This document shows positions 34,221-42,927 of a DNA stretch of 64,000 nucleotides, one piece after another; the first letter of the stretch is position 1, and the number at the start of each line of letters is the position of its first letter. The DNA lies in assembly GCF_003352005.1 (NCBI RefSeq), contig NZ_CP024848.1, positions 1,745,001-1,809,000 of the forward strand. The letters run 5' to 3'. The position numbers and the translations under genes are program-made. Origin of the DNA: Oceanobacillus zhaokaii (GTDB lineage Bacteria > Bacillota > Bacilli > Bacillales > Amphibacillaceae). Below the pieces are notes generated by a model that was not told the origin of the DNA, searched no databases, and saw nothing but the letters and a program-made list of their open reading frames with translations.

Positions 34221-34883
34221 GTGAAATATAATTCAGTGTTTGATATTATCGGTCCAGTAATGGTAGGACCATCGAGTTCACATACGGCCGGTGCCGCAAG
34301 AATTGGACTTGCGGCAAGAAACTTATTTGGAAAAGAACCGAAATGGGCCAAAATACATTTGTATGAGTCATTCGCTAAAACGTATAAAGGGCATGGAACA
34401 GATTTCGCTTTAGCAGGAGGATTACTGGGGTTTGCCACTGATGATCCACGTATGAGCAAAGCGCTGGACATTGCCAAGGAACGTGGGATTGAAATTGAAT
34501 ATATTGAGGATAGTGCTTCGAGCGATCATCCGAACACTGCAAGATTGGTTATTGGCAATGACGATGAAAGTCTTGAACTTGTCGGGATATCCATAGGTGG
34601 TGGGAAGGTAGAGATTACTGAATTAAATGGGTTTGCATTACGTTTGTCTGGAAACCACCCGGCAATTCTCATTATGCACAGTGATCGATTTGGTGCAATA
34701 GCATCGGTTACTAGAATATTAGCAAAGCATGAAATTAATATTGGACATATGGAAGTAAATCGAAAAGATATTGGAAAAGAAGCGTTAATGGTTATAGAAG
34801 TTGATCAGAATGTGGAAGATTCTATATTAGTAGAATTAAAGAATGCAGAACATATTATTAGCATAGCCAAGATTGTCAGTTAA
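34221..34883 (+). CDS. sdaAB: L-serine dehydratase, beta subunit
   Basis: Subunit of the iron-sulfur L-serine ammonia-lyase that makes pyruvate. 220 residues: N-terminal serine dehydratase beta domain beginning YNSVFDIIGPVMVGPSSSHTAGA, and a C-terminal ACT domain (about 147-220, IASVTRILAKHEINIGHMEVNRK), which usually binds an amino acid effector. It is followed after 20 bases by the alpha subunit gene. Confidence 0.95.
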   Translation: MKYNSVFDIIGPVMVGPSSSHTAGAARIGLAARNLFGKEPKWAKIHLYESFAKTYKGHGTDFALAGGLLGFATDDPRMSKALDIAKERGIEIEYIEDSASSDHPNTARLVIGNDDESLELVGISIGGGKVEITELNGFALRLSGNHPAILIMHSDRFGAIASVTRILAKHEINIGHMEVNRKDIGKEALMVIEVDQNVEDSILVELKNAEHIISIAKIVS

Positions 34884-34903
34884 ATTTAGAAAGGAGCATG
34901 GAA

Positions 34904-35779
34904 ATGTTTAGAACTGTTGCAGAATTAGTGGAGCTTGCTGACAATGAACAAATATCTATTTCAGAAGTAATGATACGCCAAGAAATAGATATTAAAGAGA
35001 AAACCCGAGAAGAAGTACTTGAGGAGATGGAAAATAATCTTCAGATAATGGAAAAAGCAATTGAGGACGGATTAAAAGGGGTGCGATCGACTACAGGATT
35101 AACAGGTGGCGATGCAGTCTTAATTCAGAAATATATGAAGAAAAAAACGCCATTATCTGGTCCAGTAATGATGGATGCGGTGAGTAAAGCGATGGGAACA
35201 AATGAAGTGAATGCCGCGATGGGAATCATTTGTGCGACGCCAACAGCGGGAAGTGCTGGCTGTGTGCCAGGGGCTTTATTTGCTGTTAAGGATCAGCTAA
35301 ATGCAACGCGTGAAGAAATGATTCGTTTCTTATTCACTGCTGGCGCGTTTGGGATGGTAGTAGCAAATAATGCATTTATTTCTGGAGCTGCTGGGGGTTG
35401 TCAGGCAGAAGTAGGTTCTGCTGGAGCAATGGCATCTGCTGCAATTGTAGAAATGGCGGGTGGTACACCGCAGCAGTCGGCAGAAGCATTTGCAATGACA
35501 TTAAAAAATATGCTTGGTCTCGTATGCGACCCTGTTGCAGGGCTTGTTGAAGTCCCTTGTGTAAAACGAAATGCTCTTGGCTCCTCTCAAGCGATTGTCT
35601 CTGCAGATATGGCGCTTGCCGGTGTTGTTAGCCGGATTCCTTGTGATGAAGTAATTGGAGCAATGTACAGAATTGGCAGACAAATGCCTTCTTCCTTAAG
35701 AGAAACTGGTGAAGGTGGACTTGCGGATACACCAACGGGCCGATTATTAAAAGAAAAAATTTTTGGAATGTCCATATAG
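34904..35779 (+). CDS. sdaAA: L-serine dehydratase, alpha subunit
   Basis: Catalytic subunit binding the [4Fe-4S] cluster. 291 residues with cysteine-containing segments ICATPTAGSAGCVPG, GAAGGCQAEVGSAG and CDPVAGLVEVPCVKRNA. ATG 34904 is used: the AAAGGAG ribosome site stands seven bases before it, while ATG 34898 is only one base from that site. It precedes recG by 15 bases, as in B. subtilis. Confidence 0.95.
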   Translation: MFRTVAELVELADNEQISISEVMIRQEIDIKEKTREEVLEEMENNLQIMEKAIEDGLKGVRSTTGLTGGDAVLIQKYMKKKTPLSGPVMMDAVSKAMGTNEVNAAMGIICATPTAGSAGCVPGALFAVKDQLNATREEMIRFLFTAGAFGMVVANNAFISGAAGGCQAEVGSAGAMASAAIVEMAGGTPQQSAEAFAMTLKNMLGLVCDPVAGLVEVPCVKRNALGSSQAIVSADMALAGVVSRIPCDEVIGAMYRIGRQMPSSLRETGEGGLADTPTGRLLKEKIFGMSI

Positions 35780-35794
35780 AAAGAGTGATCGATA

Positions 35795-37828
35795 GTGCTT
35801 AGTGATTCTGTTATGGAAATAAAAGGTGTAGGTGAGAAATTTGCAGAGGATCTAGCTGCATTAAATATTTATACCATTTCTGATCTATTACTCTATTTTC
35901 CTAGTCGCTACAATGAATACGAAATAAAGCCATTAAGTGAGTTAATTCACGATGATAGAGTTACCATTGAGGGAAGGGTTGTTCATGAACCTTCTCTCAG
36001 TTTTTATGGAAGAAAGAAATCGCGACTAACATTTACAGTCATTGTAGAAAATGTTGCAATAAAAGTGGTGATGTTTAATCGTGCATTTGCCAAAAAACAA
36101 CTGCATGCAGATGATGTTGTTACTCTTACTGGTAAATGGGATGCGCATCGTTTACAAATAACGGTAGACCACTATAAAAAAGGACCTGCAAATACACAGG
36201 AGGAAATTCAAAGCTTATATTCGCTAAAAGGTGATATTACAAATGTGAGACTGAAGAAAACGATTAAACAAGCTTTGCAAAGCTACGGAAATGAAATTGA
36301 AGAACTTTTGCCTGAACAGTATTTGCAAACTTATAAAATACCAAATCGAAAATCTGCGATTCAAACCATGCATTTCCCAGCAGATAGGATTGCGTTAAAG
36401 CATGCGAGACGTCGATTTATTTATGAAGAGTTTTTACTTTTTCAGTTAAAAATGCAGTTATTACGAAAGATAAAGCGTGAAGCAACGCAAGGAAACGCAC
36501 AAGCCTATGATGCCAAAAAGCTCCAGGCATTTATTCAAGATTTCCCATTTTCATTAACAAATGCACAAGAGAAATCATTACAGCAAATTTTGTCTGATAT
36601 GAAGTCTCCTTACCGAATGAATCGGCTGCTTCAAGGAGATGTAGGTTCAGGGAAAACAGCTGTAGCAGCTATTTGCTTGTATGCTGCAATCACAGCTGGT
36701 AAGCAGGGTGCACTAATGGTGCCAACAGAAATTTTGGCTGAACAGCATTATCAATCATTAACAGAATTATTTGGTGACCGCGCTAATGTTGCTCTACTAA
36801 CAGGATCAGTAAAAGGAAAGAAGCGGAAGGAAATTTTAGAACGAATGGTAAATCATGAAGTACATATTGTTGTAGGGACACATGCGCTTATTCAAGATGA
36901 CATTATATTTGATGATTTAGGGTTTGTGATCGTCGACGAACAACATCGATTTGGTGTGGAGCAGCGTCGTACTCTAAGAGAGAAGGGGCTCGACCCTGAT
37001 GTATTATTTATGACAGCTACCCCTATTCCTAGAACACTAGCAATTACTGCTTTCGGTGACATGGATGTGTCGGTGATTGATGAGATGCCTGTTGGCAGAA
37101 AAGCAATCGAGACTTACTGGGCGAAAGAGAATACGCTTGAACGTGTACTCGCCATGATTGAAAAACATGTAGGCTTAGGTGAACAGGCATATGTTATTTG
37201 CCCACTTATTGAGGAATCAGATAAATTGGATATTCAAAATGCAGTGGATCTCCATAATCAACTTCAAGCTTTTTACCCTCCAGAAATTAATGTCGGTCTA
37301 ATGCACGGCCGGCTCAAAGCAGTTGAAAAAGATGAGATTATGAAGCAATTTGCTGCGAATGAAATTCAAGTCCTCGTTTCGACGACAGTGGTTGAGGTTG
37401 GAGTAAATGTCCCGAATGCAACAATCATGGTTATATATGATGCGGAACGTTTTGGTTTATCGCAGCTGCACCAATTAAGAGGTAGAGTAGGCCGAGGAAG
37501 TAAACAAAGCTATTGCATCTTGATTGCCGATCCAAAAGGACAGGTAGGCAAGGAGCGGATGCGAATTATGACTGAAACAACGAATGGCTTCGAACTGTCA
37601 GAACAAGATCTGAAGCTAAGAGGACCAGGTGATTTCTTTGGAAAAAAACAAAGTGGTGTACCAGAGTTTAAAGTGGCTGATATGATTCATGATTACCGAG
37701 CGCTGGAAACTGCACGTAATGATGCGGCAGAAATTATCGAGCAAAACTTATTGGAGCAAGATGCTGCATTCGCTCCCTTAAAGGATTATTTAGAAAAGAA
37801 TCATACGTATACAGATAAACTTGACTAA
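35795..37828 (+). CDS. recG: ATP-dependent DNA helicase RecG
   Basis: Branch-migrating helicase for stalled forks and Holliday junctions. 677 residues: N-terminal wedge/OB domain, Walker A GDVGSGKT (281-288), DEQH (381-384), LMTATPIPRTLA, and the RecG-specific C-terminal region. The start is GTG after AAAGAGTGATC. It follows sdaAA and ends before the fapR promoter. Confidence 0.95.
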   Translation: MLSDSVMEIKGVGEKFAEDLAALNIYTISDLLLYFPSRYNEYEIKPLSELIHDDRVTIEGRVVHEPSLSFYGRKKSRLTFTVIVENVAIKVVMFNRAFAKKQLHADDVVTLTGKWDAHRLQITVDHYKKGPANTQEEIQSLYSLKGDITNVRLKKTIKQALQSYGNEIEELLPEQYLQTYKIPNRKSAIQTMHFPADRIALKHARRRFIYEEFLLFQLKMQLLRKIKREATQGNAQAYDAKKLQAFIQDFPFSLTNAQEKSLQQILSDMKSPYRMNRLLQGDVGSGKTAVAAICLYAAITAGKQGALMVPTEILAEQHYQSLTELFGDRANVALLTGSVKGKKRKEILERMVNHEVHIVVGTHALIQDDIIFDDLGFVIVDEQHRFGVEQRRTLREKGLDPDVLFMTATPIPRTLAITAFGDMDVSVIDEMPVGRKAIETYWAKENTLERVLAMIEKHVGLGEQAYVICPLIEESDKLDIQNAVDLHNQLQAFYPPEINVGLMHGRLKAVEKDEIMKQFAANEIQVLVSTTVVEVGVNVPNATIMVIYDAERFGLSQLHQLRGRVGRGSKQSYCILIADPKGQVGKERMRIMTETTNGFELSEQDLKLRGPGDFFGKKQSGVPEFKVADMIHDYRALETARNDAAEIIEQNLLEQDAAFAPLKDYLEKNHTYTDKLD

Positions 37829-37836
37829 ATCGATGC

Positions 37837-37865
37837 TTGCATAAATAAAGATGCTATTATATATT
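37837..37865 (+). promoter_or_regulatory. Predicted sigma-A promoter of the fapR operon
   Basis: TTGCAT (37837-37842), 17-base spacer, TATATT (37860-37865). The expected transcription start falls inside the FapR box just downstream. Confidence 0.65.
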
Positions 37866-37869
37866 ACTA

Positions 37870-37886
37870 TTAGTACCAAGTCATAA
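37870..37886 (+). promoter_or_regulatory. FapR operator of the fapR-plsX-fabD-fabG operon
   Basis: TTAGTACCAAGTCATAA: a perfect left half (TTAGTACC) and a degenerate right half of the FapR consensus. It lies at about -2 to +15 of the predicted promoter, the usual place for autorepression by FapR and relief by malonyl-CoA. Confidence 0.7.
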
Positions 37887-38020
37887 AAAGGATAAATGAG
37901 GAAAGATAATCGACTTTTCGCTTCTGTAAATGATTCAGAATCTCCATTATTTTTTAGATGGGGATACTCTATAACCTGTTACAAAAAAATAAATGAAATG
38001 TTAATGTGGATGGTGCAATA

Positions 38021-38611
38021 ATGAAACGAACAAAGGCAGAGCGTCAATTATTGTTAAAGGAGAAAATAGAAGAGACTCCATTTATTACTGATGAACAGCT
38101 TGCAAAGTTTTTTGCTGTCAGTATTCAAACAATCCGTCTAGATCGTATGGAGCTGTCTATTCCTGAACTTAGAGAAAGAATCAAATATGTTGCAACTAAT
38201 CAATGGAATGAAACGTTAAAGGCATTGCCATTAGAAGAAGTAATTGGTGATATTATTGATTTAGAGTTAGATAAACGTGCCATTTCCATTCTTGATATTA
38301 CATCTGATCTTGTCTTTTCACGAAATAAAATCGCGAGAGGCCACCATTTATTCGCTCAGGCGAATTCGCTTGCCGTTGCGGTAATTAACGATGAATTAGC
38401 ACTTACAGCTAAATCAGAAATAAGATTTACAAGACAAGTCAAAGCTGGTGAAAGAGTCATTGCAAAAGCGGCAATTGAAGGAAAAGAAAAAGGATTAACG
38501 ATTGTAAACGTGAATAGCTACGTAGGGAAAGAAAAAGTATTTACTGGAAACTTTTATATGTACCAATCCAACGAACATAAAGGGGAAATATCGAATGAGA
38601 CTAGCAGTTGA
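38021..38611 (+). CDS. fapR: Malonyl-CoA-responsive lipid regulator FapR
   Basis: Repressor of fatty acid and phospholipid genes; malonyl-CoA releases it. 196 residues: helix-turn-helix ([41 protein letters not shown]) and a C-terminal hot-dog domain with [26 protein letters not shown] 38021 aligns with the family start; the in-frame GTG at 38006 lies before the ribosome site (GGATGG). It overlaps plsX by 17 bases. Confidence 0.95.
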   Translation: MKRTKAERQLLLKEKIEETPFITDEQLAKFFAVSIQTIRLDRMELSIPELRERIKYVATNQWNETLKALPLEEVIGDIIDLELDKRAISILDITSDLVFSRNKIARGHHLFAQANSLAVAVINDELALTAKSEIRFTRQVKAGERVIAKAAIEGKEKGLTIVNVNSYVGKEKVFTGNFYMYQSNEHKGEISNETSS

Positions 38612-39593
38612 TGCAATGGGTGGCGACAATGCACCAAAGGAAATTGTAGAAGGTGCAATGGCGGCTGTGTCCCAGTTAGACGATCTACATATAATTTTAG
38701 TAGGCGATGAAAATAAGATAAACCCTTTTCTAACAGACTCGAAAAATATAGAAATTATCCATACAGAGGAAGTGATTACTGGTGATGATGAACCTGTAAG
38801 AGCTGTCCGTCGCAAAAAAAATGCATCGCTCGTCTTAATGGCGAATGAAGTAAAAGAAGGAAGAGCGGACGCTTGTATTTCTGCTGGCAATACTGGAGCA
38901 TTGATGAGCGCTGGGTTATTCGTAGTGGGAAGGATTCCTGGAATTGACCGTCCTGCACTTAGTCCTACCTTACCAACAATTGATGGTGAGGGTGTTCTAT
39001 TGCTTGATGTAGGTGCAAATGTTGATGCAAAGCCTTCGCATTTAGTTCAATATGCGATAATGGGTTCTGTATATGCAGAGAAAGTGAGAAACATTAAAAA
39101 ACCAAGAATCGGCCTATTAAATGTTGGTACTGAAGATGGTAAAGGTAATGACCTGACCAAAAAGGCATTTACAGAATTACAAGCTGCACCTATTAATTTT
39201 ATAGGTAATGTAGAAGCACGTGATATTTTACATGGGGTTGCGGATGTTGTTGTGACTGACGGATTTAGTGGAAATGTTGCATTAAAAACGATTGAAGGCA
39301 CAGCACAAACGATTTTTAAATTATTAAAGGAAACATTAATGTCATCAATGAAAACAAAGCTTGCTGCAGGGATGCTAAAAAATGATTTGCTGAGCTTGAA
39401 GGATAAACTGGATTATTCAGAATATGGTGGCGCTGGATTATTTGGTCTGGCTGCTCCAGTTATTAAAGCACATGGTTCATCGAATGCGCGTGCTATTACT
39501 AGTGCGATCAAGCAAGCAAAGCATATGGTAGATTATGATGTAACCAATACAATTAAAACAACGGTAGAAACAATCAAACTAGATAAGGAGTGA
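38595..39593 (+). CDS. plsX: Phosphate acyltransferase PlsX
   Basis: Converts acyl-ACP to acyl phosphate for phosphatidic acid synthesis. 332 residues with the family start [20 protein letters not shown] and conserved [16 protein letters not shown] and [16 protein letters not shown]. It overlaps fapR and stands five bases before fabD. Peripheral membrane enzyme; the acyl phosphate pool is shared with the FakA route encoded 5 kb upstream. Confidence 0.95.
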   Translation: MRLAVDAMGGDNAPKEIVEGAMAAVSQLDDLHIILVGDENKINPFLTDSKNIEIIHTEEVITGDDEPVRAVRRKKNASLVLMANEVKEGRADACISAGNTGALMSAGLFVVGRIPGIDRPALSPTLPTIDGEGVLLLDVGANVDAKPSHLVQYAIMGSVYAEKVRNIKKPRIGLLNVGTEDGKGNDLTKKAFTELQAAPINFIGNVEARDILHGVADVVVTDGFSGNVALKTIEGTAQTIFKLLKETLMSSMKTKLAAGMLKNDLLSLKDKLDYSEYGGAGLFGLAAPVIKAHGSSNARAITSAIKQAKHMVDYDVTNTIKTTVETIKLDKE

Positions 39594-39598
39594 GGCGT

Positions 39599-40537
39599 AT
39601 GAAGCGTGTAGCATTTATGTTTCCTGGACAAGGCTCTCAGGATGTTGGAATGGGTAAGGAGTTTTATGAGCATTATCCTGAGGTTAAGGAACTTTTTCAG
39701 CAAGCAAATGATTTATTGAATAAGGATATAATTTCATTGATGTTTGAAGGACCGGCTGAAAACTTAACAGAAACAGAAAACGCACAACCAGCATTGTTAT
39801 TAACGAGCATTGCGATACATAGCTTACTTACAAAAGCAGGAGTAAATCCAGCAATGACAGTAGGTCATAGCCTGGGCGAATATAGCGCATTAGTTGCAGC
39901 AGGGGCATTATCAATTGAAAGTGCCTTGCCACTTGTTGCAACTAGAGGTAAATTAATGGAAGAAGCATTTCCTAAAGGTCAAGGAACGATGGCAGCTGTT
40001 CTAGGCTTATCTCAAGAGGAAATTGAGCAGAATCTTAAAGGGATAACAGAAGAGATTGTCGACATTGCCAATCTAAACTGTCCAGGACAAGTTGTGATAT
40101 CTGGATCTCAAGCAGGAATTGAAGAGGCTTCCGCTCTACTTAAAGAGCATGGTGCAAAGCGTGTCCTGCCGTTAAATGTTAGTGGACCATTTCATTCAAG
40201 ATTAATGAAATCCGCCAATGAAGAATTCGCTAACTATTTAAATAAAGTTGAATTTCGTGATGTAGATATTCCTGTCTATGCGAATGTTTCAGCGCAACCT
40301 GTTGTTGCAAGCAATGAGATTAAAGAGCTGTTAATCAAGCAATTGTACTCACCTGTTCGTTTTGATGAGTCTATTCGTCATATGCTGGAACAAGATGTGG
40401 ATGCATTTGTTGAAGTAGGAAATGGGAAAGTACTTTCTGGTTTATTAAGAAAAATTGATCGGAAAGCAAAGACATTTGCAGTTCAGGATATGAAATCAAT
40501 GGATGAATTTATTGCATGGTACAAGGAGGATGCATAA
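39599..40537 (+). CDS. fabD: Malonyl-CoA:ACP transacylase
   Basis: Loads malonyl groups onto acyl carrier protein. 312 residues with [13 protein letters not shown], the nucleophile Ser91 in GHSLGEYSA and the catalytic His in [11 protein letters not shown] 39599 follows AAGGAGTGAGG; an in-frame GTG at 39590 overlaps that ribosome site and is less likely. The stop overlaps the fabG start by one base. Confidence 0.95.
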   Translation: MKRVAFMFPGQGSQDVGMGKEFYEHYPEVKELFQQANDLLNKDIISLMFEGPAENLTETENAQPALLLTSIAIHSLLTKAGVNPAMTVGHSLGEYSALVAAGALSIESALPLVATRGKLMEEAFPKGQGTMAAVLGLSQEEIEQNLKGITEEIVDIANLNCPGQVVISGSQAGIEEASALLKEHGAKRVLPLNVSGPFHSRLMKSANEEFANYLNKVEFRDVDIPVYANVSAQPVVASNEIKELLIKQLYSPVRFDESIRHMLEQDVDAFVEVGNGKVLSGLLRKIDRKAKTFAVQDMKSMDEFIAWYKEDA

Positions 40538-41277
40538 TGTTAAAAGGTAAAAGTGCATTAGTTACTGGAGCATCCCGCGGAATTGGCAGGGCTATTGCTT
40601 TGGAGCTGGCAAAAAATGGCGTAAATCTTGTGATTAACTATGCAGGAAATGAAGCAAAAGCACAGGCGGTTGTAGAAGAAGCAGAGCAGCTTGGAGTTAA
40701 AGCTTTTAAGGTTCAAGCAGACGTAGCAAATGAGACAGAAGTAAAAGCGATGATTAAAGAGGCAATAAGCCAATTCGGTAGCCTGGATATTCTTGTGAAT
40801 AATGCAGGTGTAACAAGAGATAATTTGTTAATGCGGATGAAAGAGGAAGAATTTGATCAAGTGATCAATACTAACTTAAAAGGTGCTTTTGTTTGTACGA
40901 AGGCTGTAACGAGACAAATGATGAAGCAAAAAGCTGGTAGAATTATTAATGTTGCTTCCATTGTTGGCGTTAGTGGCAATCCAGGTCAAGCGAATTATGT
41001 TGCAGCTAAGGCCGGTGTGATTGGATTAACAAAATCTACAGCTAAAGAACTAGCTTCAAGAAATATTCTTGTGAATGCTGTTGCACCAGGATTTATTTCA
41101 ACAGACATGACAGATGCACTTAATGAAGAACAAAGAGAACGGACATTAGCAATGATTCCGTTAGCAAAGCTTGGTGCGCCAGAAGACGTTGCAAAGGTTG
41201 TTCGCTTCCTAGCATCTGAAGACGCAAATTATATTACAGGTCAAACCATTCATATCGATGGCGGAATGGTAATGTAA
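40537..41277 (+). CDS. fabG: 3-oxoacyl-ACP reductase
   Basis: NADPH-dependent reductase of fatty acid elongation. 246-residue short-chain dehydrogenase with TGASRGIG (10-17), NNAG (88-91) and the catalytic Ser141, Tyr154 and Lys158. ATG 40537 is placed after AAGGAGG; the open frame extends to 40516 within fabD. Confidence 0.96.
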   Translation: MLKGKSALVTGASRGIGRAIALELAKNGVNLVINYAGNEAKAQAVVEEAEQLGVKAFKVQADVANETEVKAMIKEAISQFGSLDILVNNAGVTRDNLLMRMKEEEFDQVINTNLKGAFVCTKAVTRQMMKQKAGRIINVASIVGVSGNPGQANYVAAKAGVIGLTKSTAKELASRNILVNAVAPGFISTDMTDALNEEQRERTLAMIPLAKLGAPEDVAKVVRFLASEDANYITGQTIHIDGGMVM

Positions 41278-41298
41278 ATACAAAGTCCCCTCATAACT

Positions 41299-41319
41299 AG
41301 ATTTTTTATTAAAAAATCT
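41299..41319 (+). other. AT-rich perfect hairpin between fabG and acpP
   Basis: AGATTTTTT / AAAAAATCT with a three-base loop, 29 bases before the acpP start. It could be a processing or stabilising structure for the highly translated acpP message, or a weak attenuator. Confidence 0.4.
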
Positions 41320-41347
41320 TTATACTACTTGAAGGGAGGTGAAATAA

Positions 41348-41581
41348 ATGGCAGAGGTATTTGATCGCATCAAAGAAATTATTATCGATCGTCTTGATGT
41401 TGAAGAGTCTAAAGTAACAATGGAAGCATCTTTCAAAGATGACCTTGAGGCTGATTCACTAGACGTTGTTGAGCTTGTAATGGAGCTTGAAGACGAATTC
41501 GATTTAGAAATAGCTGATGAAGAAGCTGAAAATATTAATACAGTAGGTGACGCTGTTAACTACATAAATAGCAAACAGTAA
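41348..41581 (+). CDS. acpP: Acyl carrier protein
   Basis: 77-residue acidic carrier of growing acyl chains. Phosphopantetheine attaches to Ser37 in [10 protein letters not shown]. Very strong ribosome site GGGAGGTGA. Follows fabG by 70 bases with a small AT-rich hairpin between. Confidence 0.97.
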   Translation: MAEVFDRIKEIIIDRLDVEESKVTMEASFKDDLEADSLDVVELVMELEDEFDLEIADEEAENINTVGDAVNYINSKQ

Positions 41582-41615
41582 TTAGTCCTATTCAACAAAA
41601 AAATGAAGTCTCGCT

Positions 41616-41639
41616 TAATGCGAGACTTTCCGTATATTA
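41616..41639 (+). terminator. Hairpin after acpP, probable terminator
   Basis: Perfect nine-base stem AAGTCTCGC / GCGAGACTT with loop TTAAT; the T tract is short, so termination may be partial, allowing read-through into rnc. Confidence 0.6.
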
Positions 41640-41658
41640 CAGACTAGAGGTGACATGT

Positions 41659-42351
41659 ATGGATGTTGCACAATTAGAAAAAAAGTTAAAGATGACCTTT
41701 AATAATCATGATTTGATCAAACAGGCATTTACACATTCATCTTATGTTAATGAGCATCGGCACGAAGTTTTTTCGGACAATGAACGATTGGAATTTCTAG
41801 GTGATGCAGTACTGGAATTAGGTGTGTCACAATATTTATTTCGGCAAAATAACGATATGCCTGAAGGGGAACTGACCAAGTTACGCGCTGCTATTGTTTG
41901 TGAGCCGTCACTAATGAATTTTGCTCAGGATCTTGATTTTGGGAATTTTTTATTGCTCGGTAAAGGAGAAGAACAAACAGGCGGCAGAGAGCGTCCTGCT
42001 ATTTTGGCGGATGTTTTTGAATCGTTTCTTGGCGCTGTCTATCTAGATCAAGGCTTTGATCAAGCATTACAGTTTTTACAAAACTATGTTTTTCCGAAAA
42101 TATCTACAGGTGCTTTTTCGCATGCGATGGATTATAAAAGCCAGTTACAGGAATTAGTACAAGCAGTAAAAAACCAAGTGATTGAATATAAAATTATTGA
42201 AGAAAGAGGTCCATCCCATGATAAAGAATTTATTTCCCAAGTATTAATTGGTAATGAATTAGTGGGAGAAGGACTAGGCAGAACTAAGAAAGAAGCGGAA
42301 CAACGCGCTGCAAAGCATGCGTTAGATAAATTCAGTGAGAATGATAAGTAA
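41659..42351 (+). CDS. rnc (rncS): Ribonuclease III
   Basis: Double-strand-specific endoribonuclease for rRNA, scRNA and sense-antisense processing. 230 residues: catalytic signature [15 protein letters not shown] (about 40-54), [13 protein letters not shown], and a C-terminal double-stranded RNA-binding domain (about 157-228). ATG 41659 follows AGAGGTG; the frame is open to 41650. Confidence 0.96.
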   Translation: MDVAQLEKKLKMTFNNHDLIKQAFTHSSYVNEHRHEVFSDNERLEFLGDAVLELGVSQYLFRQNNDMPEGELTKLRAAIVCEPSLMNFAQDLDFGNFLLLGKGEEQTGGRERPAILADVFESFLGAVYLDQGFDQALQFLQNYVFPKISTGAFSHAMDYKSQLQELVQAVKNQVIEYKIIEERGPSHDKEFISQVLIGNELVGEGLGRTKKEAEQRAAKHALDKFSENDK

Positions 42352-42360
42352 TTGAGTTAA

Positions 42361-42400
42361 ACAAGGGCTGTGATTCGTTAGGAATGACAGCCCTTGTTTG
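42361..42400 (+). terminator. Bidirectional terminator between rnc and the UPF0435 gene
   Basis: Perfect 11-base stem ACAAGGGCTGT / ACAGCCCTTGT with a 15-base loop, followed by TTGTTT. It separates convergent genes. Confidence 0.85.
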
Positions 42401-42406
42401 TTTCTA

Positions 42407-42631
42407 TTATTTAAGTCTCACGCTTGCCAATTCTTCAATGAATGCTTGTGTTTCAAGAGTAGTGAGCTTACCTTTTTTTACAACGATGTCATATAAAAAT
42501 TTAATATCATCATATTTTTCTAAATCATAATCTTCTGCATCCATTAATGAAACATTAACAACGTTTAACCGTACTGCTAAATCATCTAGTAAATGTTTTA
42601 AATTTTCCTGTGACGCAATTTTTAAATCCAT
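42407..42631 (-). CDS. UPF0435 / DUF1128 family protein (YfkK-like)
   Basis: 74-residue protein of unknown function, resembling B. subtilis YfkK: a helical N-terminus with LAVRLNVVNVSLMDAEDYD, then YDDIKFLYDIVVKKGKLT and the C-terminal IEELASVRLK. Acidic and probably cytoplasmic. Its ribosome site is GGAGGGA. It is inserted, antisense, between rnc and smc, which are adjacent in B. subtilis. From memory, Oceanobacillus iheyensis has a UPF0435 gene in the same region. Confidence 0.8.
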   Translation of the reverse strand: MDLKIASQENLKHLLDDLAVRLNVVNVSLMDAEDYDLEKYDDIKFLYDIVVKKGKLTTLETQAFIEELASVRLK

Positions 42632-42736
42632 CCAATCCCTCCTAAGTTACCCAATATTATAGTAGAACATAAGTATATGTAATGTGTACGCTTCTTTTGT
42701 TTCTCATTTTATGATAAAATAAATGCGGTAAAAAGC

Positions 42737-42914
42737 CAACTATTTAGTTGTCTGCAGAATATTTATAGCACAAATAGATAATAGATAAGTTTTTTAAATT
42801 AGCATCATTATGGTCGTCGGATAATGGCTTGGGCTCTGCCCTGGTTTCTTAGCTAATGTGTGCAACTAAGGTTGTCACCTGAAGGATTAGGTGACAAGTA
42901 AGTTTTCGGATAAT
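42737..42914 (+). ncRNA. Hairpin-rich leader upstream of smc
   Basis: The 296-base gap before smc holds a series of hairpins on the plus strand: CAACTA/TAGTTG (42737-42750), GGGC/GCCC with a three-base loop (42830-42840), CTTAG/CTAAG (42848 to 42870), and a perfect nine-base stem TTGTCACCT/AGGTGACAA (42872-42897). The sequence TCGGATAAT occurs at 42817 and again at 42906. No long T run follows the last hairpin. No known riboswitch signature was recognised, and no convincing promoter was found. Confidence 0.4.
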
Positions 42915-42927
42915 AGGAGAATTAAGT

